Notes under the pieces: generated by a model
The model's database searches: none
The model's input: only the letters and a program-made list of their open reading frames with translations
Told to the model about the DNA's origin: nothing
Translations under genes and position numbers: made by a program
Shown here: positions 42,962-51,611 of the stretch, one piece after another
Numbering within the stretch: the first letter of the stretch is position 1
Layout: every line of letters begins with the position of its first letter
Origin: Sinomonas atrocyanea
GTDB lineage: Bacteria; Actinomycetota; Actinomycetes; Actinomycetales; Micrococcaceae
Length of the DNA: 64,000 nucleotides
Reading direction: 5' to 3'
NCBI RefSeq assembly: GCF_001577305.1
Contig: NZ_CP014518.1
Location: 372,001-436,000 of the forward strand

Positions 42962-44107
42962 ATGGAGATTGCCCGCATTGAGACCTTCCTCGTGTCGCCG
43001 CGCTGGCTCTTCGTCCGCCTCGAGACCGACACCGGGATCGTGGGCTGGGGCGAGGCGACCTGCGAGGGCCGGTCGGAAACGGTCCGCACGGCCGTGGACC
43101 AGCTGTCCGAACTCCTCATCGGGCGGGACCCGCTGCGGATCGAGGACCACTGGCAGGTCCTCACCAAGGGCTCCTTCTACCGTGGAGGCCCGATCCTCGC
43201 GAGCGCCGTGGCGGGCCTCGACCAGGCCCTGTGGGACGTGGCTGGCAAGCACTTCGAGGCGCCGGTCCACCAGCTGCTCGGCGGCCCGGTCAGGGACCGG
43301 ATCCGCGTCTACGGATGGGTCGGCGGGGACGAGCCGAACGAGGTGGCCGAGGCGATCGCCGCCCAGGTCGAGGCGGGACTCACGGCCGTGAAGATGAACG
43401 CGTCGGGGCGCATGTCGGCGAACGGCAGCGTCGCCGAGCTCGACGGCGTCGTGCGTCGCGTCGCCGCCGCCCGCGAGGTCCTCGGCCCCGACCGCGATGT
43501 GGCGGTCGACTTCCACGGCCGGTTCACACTCGCCACGGCGCGCCGGACCGCCGCGCTCCTGGCGGACCTGCACCCATTCTTCCTCGAGGAACCCGTGGTG
43601 CCGGAGAACTCCCACCTGATCGGGCGCATGGTGGAGTCCACCGCGATCCCGATCGCCACCGGCGAGCGGCTCTACTCGCGCCAGGAGTTCCTCCCGGTGC
43701 TCCAGGCCGGCATCGCGGTCGCCCAGCCGGACCTGAGCCATGCCGGCGGCATCACCGAGGTGCGCAAGATCGCCGCACTCGCCGAGACGTTCGACGTCCA
43801 GCTCGCCCCGCACTGCCCGCTGGGCCCGATCGCGCTCGCGGCCTGCCTGCAGGTCGGGTTCTCGACCCCCAACTACCTGATCCAGGAGCAGAGCATCGGC
43901 ATCCACTACAACCAGGGCGCCGAGGTGCTGGACTATGTGGTGGACACCCGGCCGCTCGCGTTCGTGGACGGCTGCATCGAGCGGCTCACCGCCCCCGGCC
44001 TCGGCATCGAGGTCGACGAGGCGGCGGTCCGCGATGCCGATCTCCGGGGCCACGCCTGGCGCGGGCCGGTGTGGCGGCACTCCGACGGATCGTTCGCGGA
44101 GTGGTGA
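42962..44107 (+). CDS. dgoD: D-galactonate dehydratase family protein (enolase superfamily)
   Basis: 381 residues from ATG 42962. Barrel metal ligands and catalytic residues are visible: DFHGRF near residue 183, EEPVVPE near 209, GERLYSR near 235 and HCPLGPIALAA near 285. This spacing is that of DgoD, which dehydrates D-galactonate to 2-keto-3-deoxygalactonate. The aldolase and kinase genes that follow process such keto-deoxy sugars. Other acid-sugar dehydratases of the mandelate-racemase group are possible. No TGGCAA-type operator precedes it, unlike the rest of the island. Confidence 0.82.
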   Translation: MEIARIETFLVSPRWLFVRLETDTGIVGWGEATCEGRSETVRTAVDQLSELLIGRDPLRIEDHWQVLTKGSFYRGGPILASAVAGLDQALWDVAGKHFEAPVHQLLGGPVRDRIRVYGWVGGDEPNEVAEAIAAQVEAGLTAVKMNASGRMSANGSVAELDGVVRRVAAAREVLGPDRDVAVDFHGRFTLATARRTAALLADLHPFFLEEPVVPENSHLIGRMVESTAIPIATGERLYSRQEFLPVLQAGIAVAQPDLSHAGGITEVRKIAALAETFDVQLAPHCPLGPIALAACLQVGFSTPNYLIQEQSIGIHYNQGAEVLDYVVDTRPLAFVDGCIERLTAPGLGIEVDEAAVRDADLRGHAWRGPVWRHSDGSFAEW

Positions 44108-44133
44108 TAAAGGGCAGCGACGGAAAGGCAGCC

Positions 44134-44787
44134 ATGAGCACTCTCGACAACCCCACCCTCCTCGAGGTGGTCCGCGCGAGCCGCGTGGTCGCCGTCATCC
44201 GCGGGGACTCGCCCGAGCATGCCGCCGACGCCGCGCGCGTGCTCTTCCGCGAGGGCATCCGCCTCGTGGAGATCGCCCTCACCACGCCGGGCACGCCGGA
44301 CGCGATCGCGTCCGTGGCCGCGGAGGTCCCCGAGGGCGCCTACCTCGGCGCGGGGACCGTCATGACCCTCGAGGACGTCGACGCGGTCATCGCGGCGGGC
44401 GCGACGTTCGTCGTGACCCCGTCCGTGAGCGAATCGGTCCCGTACGCCGCCGGCCGGGGCGTCCCCGTCCTCGCCGGCGCGTTCACCCCGACGGAGGCCT
44501 ATGAGGCCTGGCGGCAGGGCGCCGCCGCCGTCAAGCTTTTCCCCGCCTCGGCGGTCGGCCCGGCCTATCTCAAGGCCCTCACCGAGCCGTTCCCGCAGAT
44601 CCCCTTCCTCGCCGTCGGCGGCATGGGACTCGAGCAGCTCCCGCAGTACGTCGCAGCGGGCGCCCTGGGAATCGGCGCCGGCGGCCCGCTCGTGGGGGAC
44701 GGCGCGCGGGGCGGCAGCGCCGAGGCGCTGGCCGAGCGCGCCCGGGCGTTCGTCTCGGCCGCACGGGAACTCGAGGGCGCGGCGTGA
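44134..44787 (+). CDS. eda: 2-keto-3-deoxy-6-phosphogluconate/galactonate aldolase
   Basis: 217 residues; GAAAGGCAG precedes ATG 44134. Class-I aldolase with the Schiff-base lysine in AVKLFPAS (Lys134), catalytic Glu46 in LVEIALTTPG, and GAGTVMTLEDVD and AGAFTPTEAYEAW. It cleaves KDPG (or KDPGal) to pyruvate and glyceraldehyde-3-phosphate, the last step of hexuronate and Entner-Doudoroff breakdown. It sits 26 bp after dgoD and overlaps kdgK by 4 bp. Confidence 0.92.
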   Translation: MSTLDNPTLLEVVRASRVVAVIRGDSPEHAADAARVLFREGIRLVEIALTTPGTPDAIASVAAEVPEGAYLGAGTVMTLEDVDAVIAAGATFVVTPSVSESVPYAAGRGVPVLAGAFTPTEAYEAWRQGAAAVKLFPASAVGPAYLKALTEPFPQIPFLAVGGMGLEQLPQYVAAGALGIGAGGPLVGDGARGGSAEALAERARAFVSAARELEGAA

Positions 44788-45740
44788 GGGGACAGCGCGG
44801 CGGTGCCGCCGTCACGCTGGGGGAGGCCCTCGTCTCGCTGCGGTCGGGCGGACCGCTCGCGATCGGCGGCCAGCTGACGATGCACGCCGCAGGGGCGGAG
44901 CTGAACGTCGCCGTGGCCCTCGCCCGGCTGGGCCACGAGTCCTCGTGGGGCGGCGTGCTGGGCGACGACGAGCTGGGCGAGTTCATCCTGCGCAGCCTCG
45001 CCGCCGAGCGCGTCGACGCCTCCCGCGTGCGCCGCGACTCCAGGCCGACGGGCATCATGTTCCTCGAGGCGCGCACCCCGGAGGTCTCGCGGGTCTTCTA
45101 CAACCGGCGGGGCTCCGCAGGTGCCCGGCTCTCGCCGCATGACGTGGACCGCATCCTCGACCGGGATCTCGGGTGGCTGCACCTCACCGGCATCACCCCC
45201 GCTCTCTCCGACGTGGCCCGCGCCGCCGTGCTCCACGCGGCGGAGCTCTGCCGACGGCGCGCGGTCCCGTTCTCCGTGGACATCAACTTCCGCTCCAAGC
45301 TGTGGAGTCCCGAGGAGGCGGCAGAGGTCCTGCCCTGGCTCATCGAGGGCGCCGAGGTGGTCATCGGCTCCCCGGCCGAGCTCGCGCTCGCCGCCCCGGA
45401 GGGTGCCACGCTCGAGGCCGCCGCCGAGGAGCTCCTCGGCACGGGCGTGGGCGAGGTCGTGGCCAAGCTCGGCGCGGACGGCGCCCAGGCCTTCACGCCC
45501 CACGGCCTGCTCCACGCCCCCGCCTTCCCGGTCAGGGCCGTGGACACGGTCGGCGCCGGGGACGCATTCACTGCCGGGTACCTCTCGGCGAGGCTCGACG
45601 GCGACGACGTGGCAGGACGGCTGCGTCGGGGCTGCCTCCTGGGAGCCTTCGCCGTGGGGCACCTGGGGGACTGGGAAGGGCTGCCGCGCCGCGACGAGCT
45701 CGCCCTCCTCGATCTGGGCGACGGCGAGACGCACCGCTAG
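44784..45740 (+). CDS. kdgK: 2-keto-3-deoxygluconate kinase (PfkB family)
   Basis: 318 residues from GTG 44784 (GTGA overlap with eda). The ribokinase-type fold begins TLGEALVSLRSGGPLAIGG and has AGAELNVAVALARLG, GVLGDDELGEFI, the substrate-contact region VFYNRRGSAGARLS, and the PfkB signature DTVGAGDAFTAGYLSA with the catalytic Asp near residue 255. It phosphorylates KDG for Eda. PfkB specificity is hard to fix from sequence, but operon context supports KDG. Confidence 0.88.
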   Translation: MRGQRGGAAVTLGEALVSLRSGGPLAIGGQLTMHAAGAELNVAVALARLGHESSWGGVLGDDELGEFILRSLAAERVDASRVRRDSRPTGIMFLEARTPEVSRVFYNRRGSAGARLSPHDVDRILDRDLGWLHLTGITPALSDVARAAVLHAAELCRRRAVPFSVDINFRSKLWSPEEAAEVLPWLIEGAEVVIGSPAELALAAPEGATLEAAAEELLGTGVGEVVAKLGADGAQAFTPHGLLHAPAFPVRAVDTVGAGDAFTAGYLSARLDGDDVAGRLRRGCLLGAFAVGHLGDWEGLPRRDELALLDLGDGETHR

Positions 45741-45762
45741 GCCGCCCGGCGCCGCCGGTGAC

Positions 45763-45787
45763 GGCACAGGATGGCAACCGATTGCGA
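45763..45787 (+). promoter_or_regulatory. Hexuronate LacI operator, site 1
   Basis: TGGCAACCGATTGCGA (45772-45787; 15 of 16 to TGGCAANCGNTTGCCA) is preceded exactly 10 bp upstream by a degenerate half-site GGCAC (45763). TTGCGA is the -35 box and TAGCGT (45805-45810) the -10, 6 bp before the start codon. Confidence 0.7.
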
Positions 45788-45816
45788 CGCTGAGGGCGGC
45801 TCACTAGCGTGGAGGG

Positions 45817-46860
45817 ATGCAGCCTCAGGAAACGCCCGTGCTCCGCGCCGCTGTGGTCGGCTGCGGCGACATCTCGGCCCAGCACTTCGCCGCGATCGGG
45901 GCGCTCGCGGCGCAGGGCGCGGCGCGGCTCGTCGGCGTCGTCGACCCTGACCCCGCGCGGCGCGGCGCCGCGGCCGCTGCCCACGGCGTCCCCGGCTACG
46001 CCAGCGTCGGCGAGCTGCTCGCCGAAGGAGGCACCGACGTCGTCCACGTCTGCACCCCGCACAGCGAGCACGCCCCGGCAGCGCTCGAGGCGCTCGCCGC
46101 GGGCGTGCACGTCCTGACGGAGAAGCCGCTCGCGCACACGTCCGCGGACGCGGAGCGCCTCGTCGGGGCGGCCGACGCCGCGTGGCTCGCCGGGCGGACC
46201 CAGCTCGGCGTGTGCTTCCAGAACCGCTACAACGCGCCCGTCGCCGCGATGCGCGACCTCCTGGCGGGCGGGGCGCTCGGCGCCGTGCTGGGGGCCCAGG
46301 CCACGGTGATGTGGCATCGGCCGGCCGAGTACTACGCGGCCCGGCCGTGGCGCGGCACGTGGGCGGGCAGCGGCGGCGGCCTGCTCATGAACCAGGCGAT
46401 CCACACGCTCGACCTCCTCCAGTGGCTCGTCGGGCCCGCGAAGGTCGTGGACGGGCGCGCCGCGGCCCGGGTCCTGGGGGACGTGATCGAGGTCGAGGAC
46501 ACCGCGGACCTGGTCCTGGAGCATGCCGGGGGTGCGCGCAGCGTCTTCTTCGCGACCAACGCCAACGGCCTCAACGCCCCCGTGACCCTGGACATCCAGA
46601 CGGAGTCCGCGGAGCTGAGCCTGCGCGGCGCCCTCACCGTCCGGCATGGCGACGGGTGCGTCGAGACGGTCGAGGAGGCCGGTGTGCTCCCGGGGGAGCG
46701 GAGCTACTGGGGTGCTTCCCATCAGCTGCTCATCGCAGATTTCTACCGCTGCGCGGCGGCGGGGGAGCGGTTCTGGATCGGCGCGCGGGAGGCCTCCGAA
46801 TCCCTGCGGCTCATCAAGGACGTCTATGCGCGCTCGTATGCGCCGAGCGCCTGGGTCTAA
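45817..46860 (+). CDS. Gfo/Idh/MocA-family oxidoreductase 1
   Basis: 347 residues from ATG 45817; the -10 TAGCGT ends 6 bp upstream, so the mRNA is probably leaderless. The Rossmann start AAVVGCGDISAQHFAAIGAL is followed by VHVCTPHSEHAPAAL and the catalytic Lys in LTEKPLAHT. The C-terminal domain carries GTWAGSGGGLLMNQAIHTLDLLQW with the conserved His. Such NAD(P)-dependent enzymes oxidise a sugar hydroxyl. Its operator ties it to the hexuronate regulon, but no step of the standard pathway needs it; it may prepare a derivatised glycoside or hexuronate. Confidence 0.85.
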   Translation: MQPQETPVLRAAVVGCGDISAQHFAAIGALAAQGAARLVGVVDPDPARRGAAAAAHGVPGYASVGELLAEGGTDVVHVCTPHSEHAPAALEALAAGVHVLTEKPLAHTSADAERLVGAADAAWLAGRTQLGVCFQNRYNAPVAAMRDLLAGGALGAVLGAQATVMWHRPAEYYAARPWRGTWAGSGGGLLMNQAIHTLDLLQWLVGPAKVVDGRAAARVLGDVIEVEDTADLVLEHAGGARSVFFATNANGLNAPVTLDIQTESAELSLRGALTVRHGDGCVETVEEAGVLPGERSYWGASHQLLIADFYRCAAAGERFWIGAREASESLRLIKDVYARSYAPSAWV

Positions 46861-46864
46861 ATTC

Positions 46865-46889
46865 GGCAACTTCTGGCAAACGTTTACCA
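46865..46889 (+). promoter_or_regulatory. Hexuronate LacI operator, site 2
   Basis: TGGCAAACGTTTACCA (46874-46889) with an extra GGCAA at 46865, 10 bp upstream of the palindrome's own GGCAA. TTTACC overlaps the -35; the -10 is TAGAGT at 46908-46913. Confidence 0.75.
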
Positions 46890-46974
46890 TCCCGCGTGGG
46901 CCCTGCCTAGAGTGAAAGCACTCTGTGACGGCCGCCACGCAGATGCCGGCCGCGAAGAACGATTGAGGAGACCC

Positions 46975-47835
46975 ATGGCCACGATCGGCGTGCAGGCAAT
47001 GATGCTCAAGGAGAGCTTCGCGGATATTGGCCCGTTCGAGACGCTCCGCAAGGTCGCGGAGATCGGCTACCGCGCCGTCGAGGTCTCCCAGATCCCCATG
47101 GACGAGGCGAATGTCCGCGAGCTCGAGCGTTCCCGGGGCGAGCTGGGCATCGAGTTCGCCGCCCTGTCCGCACAGCTCGACGGCGAGCCGGGCGCCACGC
47201 CCTACGCGCTCGCCGTGGACGTCGAGCGCGCAGCCTCCCACTGTGCGCGGCTCGGAACCGACATGCTCCGCATCGGCATGCTTCCCATGTCCGAGCTGCG
47301 CAGCGAGGACCGCGTGGTCGACTACGCCCGCCGCGTCGAGAAGGCCGCGCTGGCCCTCGCCGACCACGGGATCACCCTCTACTACCACAACCACCACGTC
47401 GACTTCGCGAAGATGGGCGGCCGCTACGTGATGGACATCCTCGCCGAAGAGGCGCCCAGCATGGGCCTCGAAGTGGACGTCCACTGGGTCCAGCGCGGCG
47501 GCCTCGACCCCGTCCGGACCCTCGCGAAGTACGCCGGCCGCACCGCCATGGTCCACCTCAAGGACTACCGCATCGGCGCGCTGCCCGAGGAGGGCATCGC
47601 CGCCTACGAGTCCGGCGACTCCGCCTCCTTCCAGGGCTATTTCAAGGACGTGGTCCAGTTCGCCGAGGTCGGCGAGGGAAACCTCGACTTCGCCGCGATC
47701 GTGCCCGCCGCGATCGACGCCGGCGCGCGCTACCTCCTCGTCGAGCAGGACCTGCTCTACGGCCGGACCGTCTTCGAGGCCCTCACCACCTCCCACGACA
47801 ACCTCGTCGCCCTCGGCTTCGGCGACCTCTTCTAG
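46975..47835 (+). CDS. Xylose-isomerase-like TIM-barrel protein 1
   Basis: 286 residues from ATG 46975, with GAGGAG upstream; the in-frame ATG at 46912 would fall at the transcript start. A sugar phosphate isomerase/epimerase (AP endonuclease 2) fold with metal ligands suggested by YYHNHHVDF, LEVDVHWVQRGG, MVHLKDYRIG and LVEQDLL. It is co-transcribed with a Gfo/Idh enzyme (13-bp gap). Paired barrels and oxidoreductases of this type act on 3-keto sugars or glycosides in known systems; activity here is unknown. Confidence 0.82.
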   Translation: MATIGVQAMMLKESFADIGPFETLRKVAEIGYRAVEVSQIPMDEANVRELERSRGELGIEFAALSAQLDGEPGATPYALAVDVERAASHCARLGTDMLRIGMLPMSELRSEDRVVDYARRVEKAALALADHGITLYYHNHHVDFAKMGGRYVMDILAEEAPSMGLEVDVHWVQRGGLDPVRTLAKYAGRTAMVHLKDYRIGALPEEGIAAYESGDSASFQGYFKDVVQFAEVGEGNLDFAAIVPAAIDAGARYLLVEQDLLYGRTVFEALTTSHDNLVALGFGDLF

Positions 47836-47848
47836 GAAAGGCTCCAGC

Positions 47849-49015
47849 ATGAGCAGGAAAGTGCGCCTCGGCATCGTCGGGTTCGGCAACCAGGGCAGCC
47901 AGTACGCGGCGCTGGTCGCAGACGGGCGCGTGCCGAACATCGACGTCGTCGCCATCGCCGACACGGACCCGGGCCGCCGCGACCTCGCGGCCGAGCGCCA
48001 CCCCGGGGTCGCGGTGTTCGATGACTACGCGACGATGCTCGAATCGGGTGCCGTCGAGGCCGTCGTGACCACAGTGCCCCACTACCTCCACCCGCAGATG
48101 GGCATCCAGGCGCTCGAGCGCGGCATCCACGTGCTCGTCGAGAAGCCGGCGGGCGTCTACACCAAGCAGGTCCGCGAGCTCAACGAGTTCGCCGCGAGCA
48201 AGCCGGAGCTGACGTTCGCGATCATGTTCAACCAGCGCACCAACCCGCTCTACCGCCGGCTGAAGCAGATCGTCGAGTCGGGGGAGATCGGGGCGATCCG
48301 CCGCACCAACTGGATCATCACCACGTGGTACCGCCCCCAGGCGTACTACGACCAGAGCGACTGGCGCGCCACGTGGGGCGGCGAGGGCGGGGGTGTCCTC
48401 GTGAACCAGGCGCCGCACAACCTTGACCTGTGGCAGTGGATCTGCGGCGTGCCGGAGAAGGTGTTCGCGAAGGCCGGCTTCGGCTTCCGGCGGAACATCA
48501 ACGTCGAGGACGAGGTGGTCGCCGTCGTGGACTACGGCGGCGGGGCGACCGGGACGTTCACCACCGCGACCCACGAGCTGGTGGGCACCGACCGCTTCGA
48601 GATCACCGGGGACGCGGGCAAGATCGTCGTCACGGACTCGAAGACCGCGGTCGTGACCCGCTACCGCCGCTCGGAGCAGGAGATCAACGCCAGCATCCCG
48701 ACCGAGGACATCTGGAAGATGACGAGCGACCAGTTCGACCCGAACGAGTACTACACGCACGAGACCCTCGAGTTCGACACGGCGTGGGGCGGCCAGCATG
48801 CGACCGTCCTCGAGAACTTCGCCGCGAACATCCTCGACGGCACCCCGCTCATCGCCCCCGGCAGCGACGGGATCCTCGGGGTCCGCCTCGCCAACGCGAT
48901 CCACCTCTCCGCCTGGACCGGCAAGGAGGTTCCGATGGACTTCGACGAGGGCGAGTTCCTGGCCGAGCTCAACAAGCGGATCGCCGAGGAGGGCATCTTC
49001 CCGCAGCGTTCCTGA
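47849..49015 (+). CDS. Gfo/Idh/MocA-family oxidoreductase 2
   Basis: 388 residues. GIVGFGNQGSQYAALVADG is the dinucleotide loop and VLVEKPAGVYTKQV carries the catalytic Lys. WRATWGGEGGGVLVNQAPHNLDLWQW holds the conserved His and closely parallels the same region of the other Gfo/Idh enzyme in this island. GAAAGG lies upstream of the ATG. It follows the TIM-barrel gene by 13 bp in the same LacI-controlled unit. A predicted hairpin at 49027 ends the transcript. Substrate unknown; oxidation of a hexuronide or its sugar is a reasonable guess. Confidence 0.85.
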   Translation: MSRKVRLGIVGFGNQGSQYAALVADGRVPNIDVVAIADTDPGRRDLAAERHPGVAVFDDYATMLESGAVEAVVTTVPHYLHPQMGIQALERGIHVLVEKPAGVYTKQVRELNEFAASKPELTFAIMFNQRTNPLYRRLKQIVESGEIGAIRRTNWIITTWYRPQAYYDQSDWRATWGGEGGGVLVNQAPHNLDLWQWICGVPEKVFAKAGFGFRRNINVEDEVVAVVDYGGGATGTFTTATHELVGTDRFEITGDAGKIVVTDSKTAVVTRYRRSEQEINASIPTEDIWKMTSDQFDPNEYYTHETLEFDTAWGGQHATVLENFAANILDGTPLIAPGSDGILGVRLANAIHLSAWTGKEVPMDFDEGEFLAELNKRIAEEGIFPQRS

Positions 49016-49026
49016 GGGGCTCGCTG

Positions 49027-49070
49027 GGAGGGCGGCTCCTGCGCACGATTCGGCGCCGGGGCCGCCCTCC
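49027..49070. terminator. Convergent hairpin terminator
   Basis: GGAGGGCGGC (49027-49036) pairs with GCCGCCCTCC (49061-49070) around a 24-nt loop, between the Gfo/Idh gene and the convergent LacI gene. Confidence 0.5.
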
Positions 49071-49078
49071 GCTGCGCG

Positions 49079-50095
49079 TCAGGCCCTGGCAGGCCCCGTC
49101 GAGGCGCGGATCTTGAGGTGGGTGGGCATGACCGCGAGCTTGCGGGCCGTGCCGCCGTGGATCGGGTCGAGCTGCGCCATGAGCATCGAGACTGCGACCC
49201 GTCCTGCCTGCTCGACAGGCGAGGCAATCGTGGTGAGGGGCGGGTTGCAGAAGTCAGAACCGAACATGTCGTCGCACCCCACGATGCTCACGTCCAGGGG
49301 CACGCGCACGCCGCGCTCGTTGAACCGCTGCAGCATCCCGATCGCGAGCAGGTCGTTGAAGGCGACGATCGCCGTTGCCCCGGTGCTGAGGGCGGCATCG
49401 GCCGCGGCCGCGCCCGAGAACGCCGTCGGGGCGTAGGGGCCGATCCGCGTGGCCGTCATCCCGCGCTGCGCCACAGCCTCCTCGATCGCCTTCCAGCGCC
49501 GGTGATTGGACCACGAGCTCGTCGGGCCAGCTGCGTAGACCACGGACCTGTGCCCGAATGAGGCGAGGTGCTCAAGGGCTTGGACCACGGCGCTGGGCGT
49601 GTCGATCAGAACAGTGGGAGCGTCGGCGGTCGCGCGGTTGATGGTGACGAGCGGCTGCCGCAGCGCTGTATCCGCGAGCTGCTGGTCGGTGAGGCGCGAC
49701 GCAGCGAGGATCACACCGTCGGTCGAGCGGCGCATCTTGCGCAGCGTGTCGAGCTCAACGTCCGTCGCTTCCTCGGTATCGACGAGCAGCTGCGTGTAGC
49801 CCGAGGCTTTCAGCTGGTGCTGCGTGCCCCGGATGATGTCGAAGAAGAAGGGGTTCGTGATGTCGGGAACGAGAATCGCGACGACCCCAGTGCGGCCCGA
49901 ACTGAGCCCCCGCGCCTGGCTGCTCGGCACATAGTGCAGCTCCGACGCGATCCGCTCGATCTTCTCCCGCGTCCTGGCGTTGACGCGCTGTGGATTGGAC
50001 AGCGCACGCGACACGGTTGAGGTCGCAACGCCGGCAAGCTCCGCAATGTCCCGTATGGTCGGCAGCCGCTCGGAGGAGGTGGGGTCCTGGGTCAT
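49079..50095 (-). CDS. LacI-family regulator of the hexuronate island
   Basis: 338 residues from ATG 50095 (MTQDPTSS); ATG 50104 is an in-frame alternative and neither has a clear Shine-Dalgarno. The helix-turn-helix is TIRDIAELAGVATSTVSRALSNPQRVNARTREKI (residues about 13-46) with hinge SSQARGLSSGRTGVVAILVP, then the sugar-sensor domain (ITNPFFFDIIRG, VSIVGCDDMFGSDFCNPPLTTI). It is divergent from the hexuronide ABC operon. The operator at 50117-50141 lies between them and also covers a -10-like TAAGTT for this gene, implying autorepression. I infer it binds all five TGGCAA palindromes here; the inducer is probably a uronate or pathway intermediate. Confidence 0.85.
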   Translation of the reverse strand: MTQDPTSSERLPTIRDIAELAGVATSTVSRALSNPQRVNARTREKIERIASELHYVPSSQARGLSSGRTGVVAILVPDITNPFFFDIIRGTQHQLKASGYTQLLVDTEEATDVELDTLRKMRRSTDGVILAASRLTDQQLADTALRQPLVTINRATADAPTVLIDTPSAVVQALEHLASFGHRSVVYAAGPTSSWSNHRRWKAIEEAVAQRGMTATRIGPYAPTAFSGAAAADAALSTGATAIVAFNDLLAIGMLQRFNERGVRVPLDVSIVGCDDMFGSDFCNPPLTTIASPVEQAGRVAVSMLMAQLDPIHGGTARKLAVMPTHLKIRASTGPARA

Positions 50096-50116
50096 GCATG
50101 CCATTGGAGCATCTTT

Positions 50117-50141
50117 GGCAACTTATGGCAATCGCTTGCCG
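50117..50141. promoter_or_regulatory. Hexuronate LacI operator, site 3 (divergent lacI/ABC promoter)
   Basis: TGGCAATCGCTTGCCG (50126-50141) plus the extra GGCAA at 50117. For the + strand operon TTGCCG (50136-50141) is the -35 and TAAGCT (50160-50165) the -10, 18-bp spacer. Confidence 0.75.
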
Positions 50142-50233
50142 CTAGTTTCGCCTTCTTCCTAAGCTCGACGGTATCGATGCATGGGGTGAGCTGAATCACA
50201 TCAGCTGCCCGAGCAACCTCAAGGAGGAGTTTC

Positions 50234-51583
50234 ATGCGTTTTGGCAAGAAGGCCGCTCTGGCCTCCGTGGCGACGGTCGCAGCCCTCGCTCTTTCTGCCT
50301 GTGGGGGTGGTGCGTCCAGCGGGAACTCCTCCGGCGGAGCCGTCAACGGCGCCGGTAAGACGCTCGACGTCTTCATCGCCAAGAGCACGACCTTCCCGCA
50401 GCAGCAGCAGCAGTGGATGACCGACACGGCCGCGACGTTCAAGAAGAACACCGGCGCAGATCTGAAGTTCGAGACGTTCTCCTCGGGCAACGACGAGCTC
50501 ACGAAGATCCAGACCTCCGCCGTCTCCGGCCAGGGCCCTGACGTCTACGACCTCGGCACCACGTTCACCCCGACCGCCGTCGCAACCGGCGCGTTCGCCC
50601 AGCTCAGCGACTCCGACTGGAACGCCGTGGGCGGGAAGGCGAAGTTCAACCAGGCTGCGCTCGGAATCTCCGGCCCGGACAAGGATCACCTCTACGCGGT
50701 CCCCTTCTCCAGCAGGCCGTTCGTGATGGCGTACAACAAGAGCCTCCTCAAGGCCGCTGGGATCGACAAGCCCGCCACCACGTGGGACGAGCTCGAGCAG
50801 CAGGCCAAGAAGGTCAACGATCCCTCCAAGGGCGTCTACGGCATGTCTGTCGGCTACAAGGACGGCTACTCCCCGTGGAAGTACATCTGGGCGTTCTCGG
50901 AGCAGCAGGGCAACAAACTCGTTGACGGCAAGAACGCCAACATCAACAACGACACCGTCAAGAGCGCCTACCAGACCTACTTCGGCTGGCTCACGAAGGA
51001 CAAGGTCGTCGACCCCGCGTCGGTAGGCTGGACCGACAGCCAGGCCCTCGCAAACTTTGCGTCCGGCAAGTCGGCCTTCTTCCCGATGACCTCGATCAGT
51101 TCTGAGGTGACCCTCGGCAAGTCGGCGATCAAGGACCAGTTCGAGTACGCGCTCATGCCGACCTCGGTCAACGGCTCGAACCCCAACGGCGGGACCCCCG
51201 TCGCGTCGATCCTGTCCGGCGACAACATGGGCGTCGCCTCGTACACGAAGAACAAGGACCTCGCCCTGGCCTTCCTCAAGCAGGTGACGGACAAGGACGC
51301 CCAGGTCAACTACCAGAAGCTCTTCGGCGACCTGCCGACCAACGCGGAGGCACTCGCGACGTTCAGCTCCGCGCCGCACATGGCGGGAATCACCGATGCT
51401 GCGGCCAAGTCCTACGCGACGCCCTTCACGGGTGCGTGGGCGGACATCCAGCTCGCCCTCGTGAACGTCGCGGTGCAGAGCATCCCCGACCTCGCCTCGG
51501 GGGAGGTCTCCGACTCGAACCTGAGCCAGCGCCTCCAGACTGCGCAGAACACCGCTCAGCAGTCGCTGAGCCGAGCCAAGTAG
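50234..51583 (+). CDS. ABC transporter substrate-binding lipoprotein (hexuronide/oligosaccharide)
   Basis: 449 residues. Signal peptide with lipobox LALSAC and lipidated Cys23, then a Gly/Ser-rich linker and a family-1 solute-binding fold: VYDLGTTFTPTAVATGAFAQL, YAVPFSSRPFVMAYNKSLLKAAGID and NMGVASYTKNKDLALAFLKQV. AAGGAGGAG lies before the ATG. First gene of an operon running through two permeases, a TIM barrel, uxaC and uxuB, so glucuronides or glucuronate-containing oligosaccharides are the likely ligand. No ATPase is encoded. Confidence 0.88.
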   Translation: MRFGKKAALASVATVAALALSACGGGASSGNSSGGAVNGAGKTLDVFIAKSTTFPQQQQQWMTDTAATFKKNTGADLKFETFSSGNDELTKIQTSAVSGQGPDVYDLGTTFTPTAVATGAFAQLSDSDWNAVGGKAKFNQAALGISGPDKDHLYAVPFSSRPFVMAYNKSLLKAAGIDKPATTWDELEQQAKKVNDPSKGVYGMSVGYKDGYSPWKYIWAFSEQQGNKLVDGKNANINNDTVKSAYQTYFGWLTKDKVVDPASVGWTDSQALANFASGKSAFFPMTSISSEVTLGKSAIKDQFEYALMPTSVNGSNPNGGTPVASILSGDNMGVASYTKNKDLALAFLKQVTDKDAQVNYQKLFGDLPTNAEALATFSSAPHMAGITDAAAKSYATPFTGAWADIQLALVNVAVQSIPDLASGEVSDSNLSQRLQTAQNTAQQSLSRAK

Positions 51584-51611
51584 TCCGCCTCGCGGATCCA
51601 CTGAGGTAATC

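Noticed and set aside
42098..44080. A long N-terminal extension of NadE
   Set aside because: The frame is open to 44080 but runs antisense to the dehydratase gene. The start at 42943 gives the normal length and follows a promoter.
41483..44107. A single 874-residue + strand open frame across xthA, nadE and the dehydratase gene
   Set aside because: Only the last 381 residues (from 42962) look like a protein. The rest is antisense to two well-identified genes and is open only because of high GC.
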